From JBBDSJ01 sp040905025 (GTDB lineage: Bacteria; Pseudomonadota; Gammaproteobacteria; Methylohalomonadales; Methylohalomonadaceae), in assembly GCA_040905025.1 (NCBI GenBank), contig JBBDSJ010000106.1, forward strand, positions 1-22,462: a stretch of 22,462 nt of DNA, written 5' to 3'. This document shows, in pieces, positions 21,681 to 22,462 of the stretch (position 1 is the stretch's first letter; every line of letters starts with the position of its first letter). A program made the translations under genes and the position numbers. Below the pieces are notes generated by a model. It saw only the letters and a program-made list of their open reading frames with translations. It made no database searches and was not told where the DNA came from.

Positions 21681-21962
21681 TCAGAAACACTGCTCGCCGA
21701 ACTCCTTGCAACTGCGGCGGCATTTGCGGGTTCCGACCACCGGGTCAATGATGCAATCCTCGCCCCAGCGTACGCACACTTTCATGCACTGTTTATCAAC
21801 CTGCTGCCCGGATTGTTCACCCTGCAGCTGCTGCGGTATTACCAATGTACCGGGAGCAATATCACTATCCCGGGATTCATCTCCTGCGTCTTCTGCAAGT
21901 GCCTGCGACAGCGGCAACAACAGTGCAAAGCCGATGAAAAGAATGCGTCGGTGCAGTTTCAT
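21681..21962 (-). CDS. Small exported protein with duplicated CX3CX6C motif
   Basis: A 93-residue protein of unknown function. Residues 1-23 form a signal peptide (MKLHRRILFIGFALLLPLSQ, then ALA with cleavage before ED). An acidic, flexible stretch follows (about 24-56). The last 35 residues hold six cysteines at 59, 63, 70, 81, 85 and 92. They form two copies of C-X3-C-X6-C: CMKVCVRWGEDC and CRRSCKEFGEQC. The copies align (C-basic-X-C-X2-aromatic-G-E-X-C), so the domain probably arose by duplication and would be disulfide-linked in the periplasm. I do not recognise the family. It lies between tRNA-Lys and the exported glutaredoxin-like gene, converging with the latter. Confidence 0.7.
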   Translation of the reverse strand: MKLHRRILFIGFALLLPLSQALAEDAGDESRDSDIAPGTLVIPQQLQGEQSGQQVDKQCMKVCVRWGEDCIIDPVVGTRKCRRSCKEFGEQCF

Positions 21963-22089
21963 GGCTGAATATTACCCCAACTGGCAGACACAACAAAAAG
22001 ATTGTTCAGAGCAAATAGTGATTTCATGGCATTTGGACAACAGGAATCGGGCAGGTTCAATTCCGGCGCGGGAAAAACAGAACCAGAAA

Positions 22090-22165
22090 TGGTGGGCCGT
22101 ATAGGAATCGAACCTATAACCTTGGGATTAAGAGTCCCCTGCTCTACCAATTGAGCTAACGGCCC
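22090..22165 (-). tRNA. tRNA-Lys (CTT)
   Basis: A 76-nt gene with encoded CCA. The acceptor GGGCCGT pairs with ACGGCCC, the anticodon loop is CTCTTAA (anticodon CTT), and the T arm is ATAGGTTCGATTCCTAT. The anticodon stem GGGGA/TCCCA has a G-A mismatch at its outermost pair (27-43), which is unusual. Confidence 0.95.
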
Positions 22166-22266
22166 CGGGAAGTGAAAAGCTGGAGGTATAAAGTTAAAAG
22201 CGGGTGTTATGGTTCGGTAATGTCACAAGAACAGCCTGTTAAAAAATTACTTTAAGCTATTAATAA

Positions 22267-22343
22267 TGGGGTGAGCGATGGGACTTGAACCCACGACCAC
22301 CGGAGCCACAATCCGGAGCTCTACCAACTGAGCTACGCCCACC
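22267..22343 (-). tRNA. tRNA-His (GTG)
   Basis: A 77-nt gene including the encoded G at position -1, paired with C73, and an encoded CCA. The acceptor GTGGGCG pairs with CGCTCAC (one G-T pair), the anticodon loop is ATTGTGG (anticodon GTG), and the T arm is GTGGGTTCAAGTCCCAT. Confidence 0.97.
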
Positions 22344-22386
22344 ATTGTAACAACTCAAATAATCAAACCTGTGTAAATTCCAGTTC

Positions 22387-22412
22387 GCAGGTTCGAATTC
22401 TCATACATGCCA
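22387..22412 (+). pseudogene. tRNA-like 3' fragment
   Basis: GCAGGTTCGAATTCTCATAC then ATGCCA resembles a tRNA T-arm/loop (GGTTCGAAT) followed by an acceptor end with CCA. The T stem is not properly paired and no D or anticodon arm precedes it. The bases after its CCA are the same as those after the CCA of the facing tRNA-Arg end. It looks like a decayed inverted partial copy of a tRNA gene end. Confidence 0.4.
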
Positions 22413-22449
22413 TTACTTATTCGGACCTTCGGCCCGGATAAGTAATGGC
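22409..22449. repeat. Long inverted repeat between two facing tRNA 3' ends
   Basis: GCCATTACTTATTCGG (22409-22424) and CCGGATAAGTAATGGC (22434-22449) are complementary at 15 of 16 positions, with a 9-nt loop. Each arm contains the CCA of a tRNA-like end plus its flank. There is no T-run, so it is not a standard terminator. Confidence 0.6.
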
Positions 22450-22462
22450 GCGCCTGGCAGGA
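22446..22462 (-). tRNA. tRNA-Arg, 3' end only (cut by window edge)
   Basis: The minus strand reads TCCTGCCAGGCGCGCCA, the typical T-stem end, acceptor strand and CCA of a gammaproteobacterial tRNA-Arg. The rest lies beyond the right edge. The Arg-His order fits tRNA clusters known from enterobacteria and pseudomonads. The anticodon is not visible, so the amino acid is inferred from the acceptor end. Confidence 0.6.

Noticed and set aside
22409..22449. Intrinsic terminator for the tRNA-Arg transcript
   Set aside because: The stem includes the tRNA CCA end and no T-run follows on either strand.

Overview
The window is a gammaproteobacterial chromosome segment with moderate GC. The main evidence is the conserved gene order, all on the minus strand: tRNAs, tig, clpP, clpX, lon, hupB, tRNA-Val and tRNA-Asp, ppiD. 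It is followed by a plus-strand fabI and a peptide-type ABC importer. From memory, Pseudomonas aeruginosa has a very similar block (tig-clpP-clpX-lon-hupB-ppiD-fabI-peptide ABC transporter), so I read 2844-22462 as core genome. I cannot name the genus.

Left end (1-2600): an AT-richer accessory patch that reads as a short integron gene-cassette array with no integrase in view. One attC site (1636-1692) is textbook. A second (1155-1223) is clear, and others are decayed. Read on the minus strand the cassettes carry a small lipoprotein, a HEPN-like protein and a MAPEG-family membrane protein. A Phd/VapC toxin-antitoxin pair sits in the opposite orientation with its own palindromic operator. A partial type II haloacid dehalogenase runs off the left edge. 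A REP-like palindrome lies between the array and the core genome.

Middle (2844-11836): a minus-strand operon encodes an oligopeptide-type ABC importer (lipoprotein binding protein, two permeases, fused double ATPase). A YciA-like acyl-CoA thioesterase is translationally coupled inside it. Divergent from it are fabI (enoyl-ACP reductase) and a dicarboxylate/amino-acid:cation symporter.

Right half (11885-20547): the protein quality-control block. Trigger factor and PpiD fold nascent or exported proteins, ClpP/ClpX and Lon degrade misfolded ones, and HU compacts DNA. tRNA-Val and tRNA-Asp lie directly behind hupB and probably share its transcript, which ends at a clear intrinsic terminator. Two inverted copies of a ~150-nt element made of five consecutive hairpins flank the clpP-tig segment. 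Their stems differ in sequence but keep pairing through compensatory changes. This is the most novel-looking item in the window.

Right edge (20887-22462): tRNA-Leu, tRNA-Lys, tRNA-His and the 3' end of a probable tRNA-Arg. Between tRNA-Leu and tRNA-Lys are two convergent genes for exported cysteine-rich proteins: a DUF4124-glutaredoxin fusion and a small protein with a duplicated CX3CX6C motif. A tRNA-like 3' fragment faces the tRNA-Arg end tail to tail across a long hairpin.
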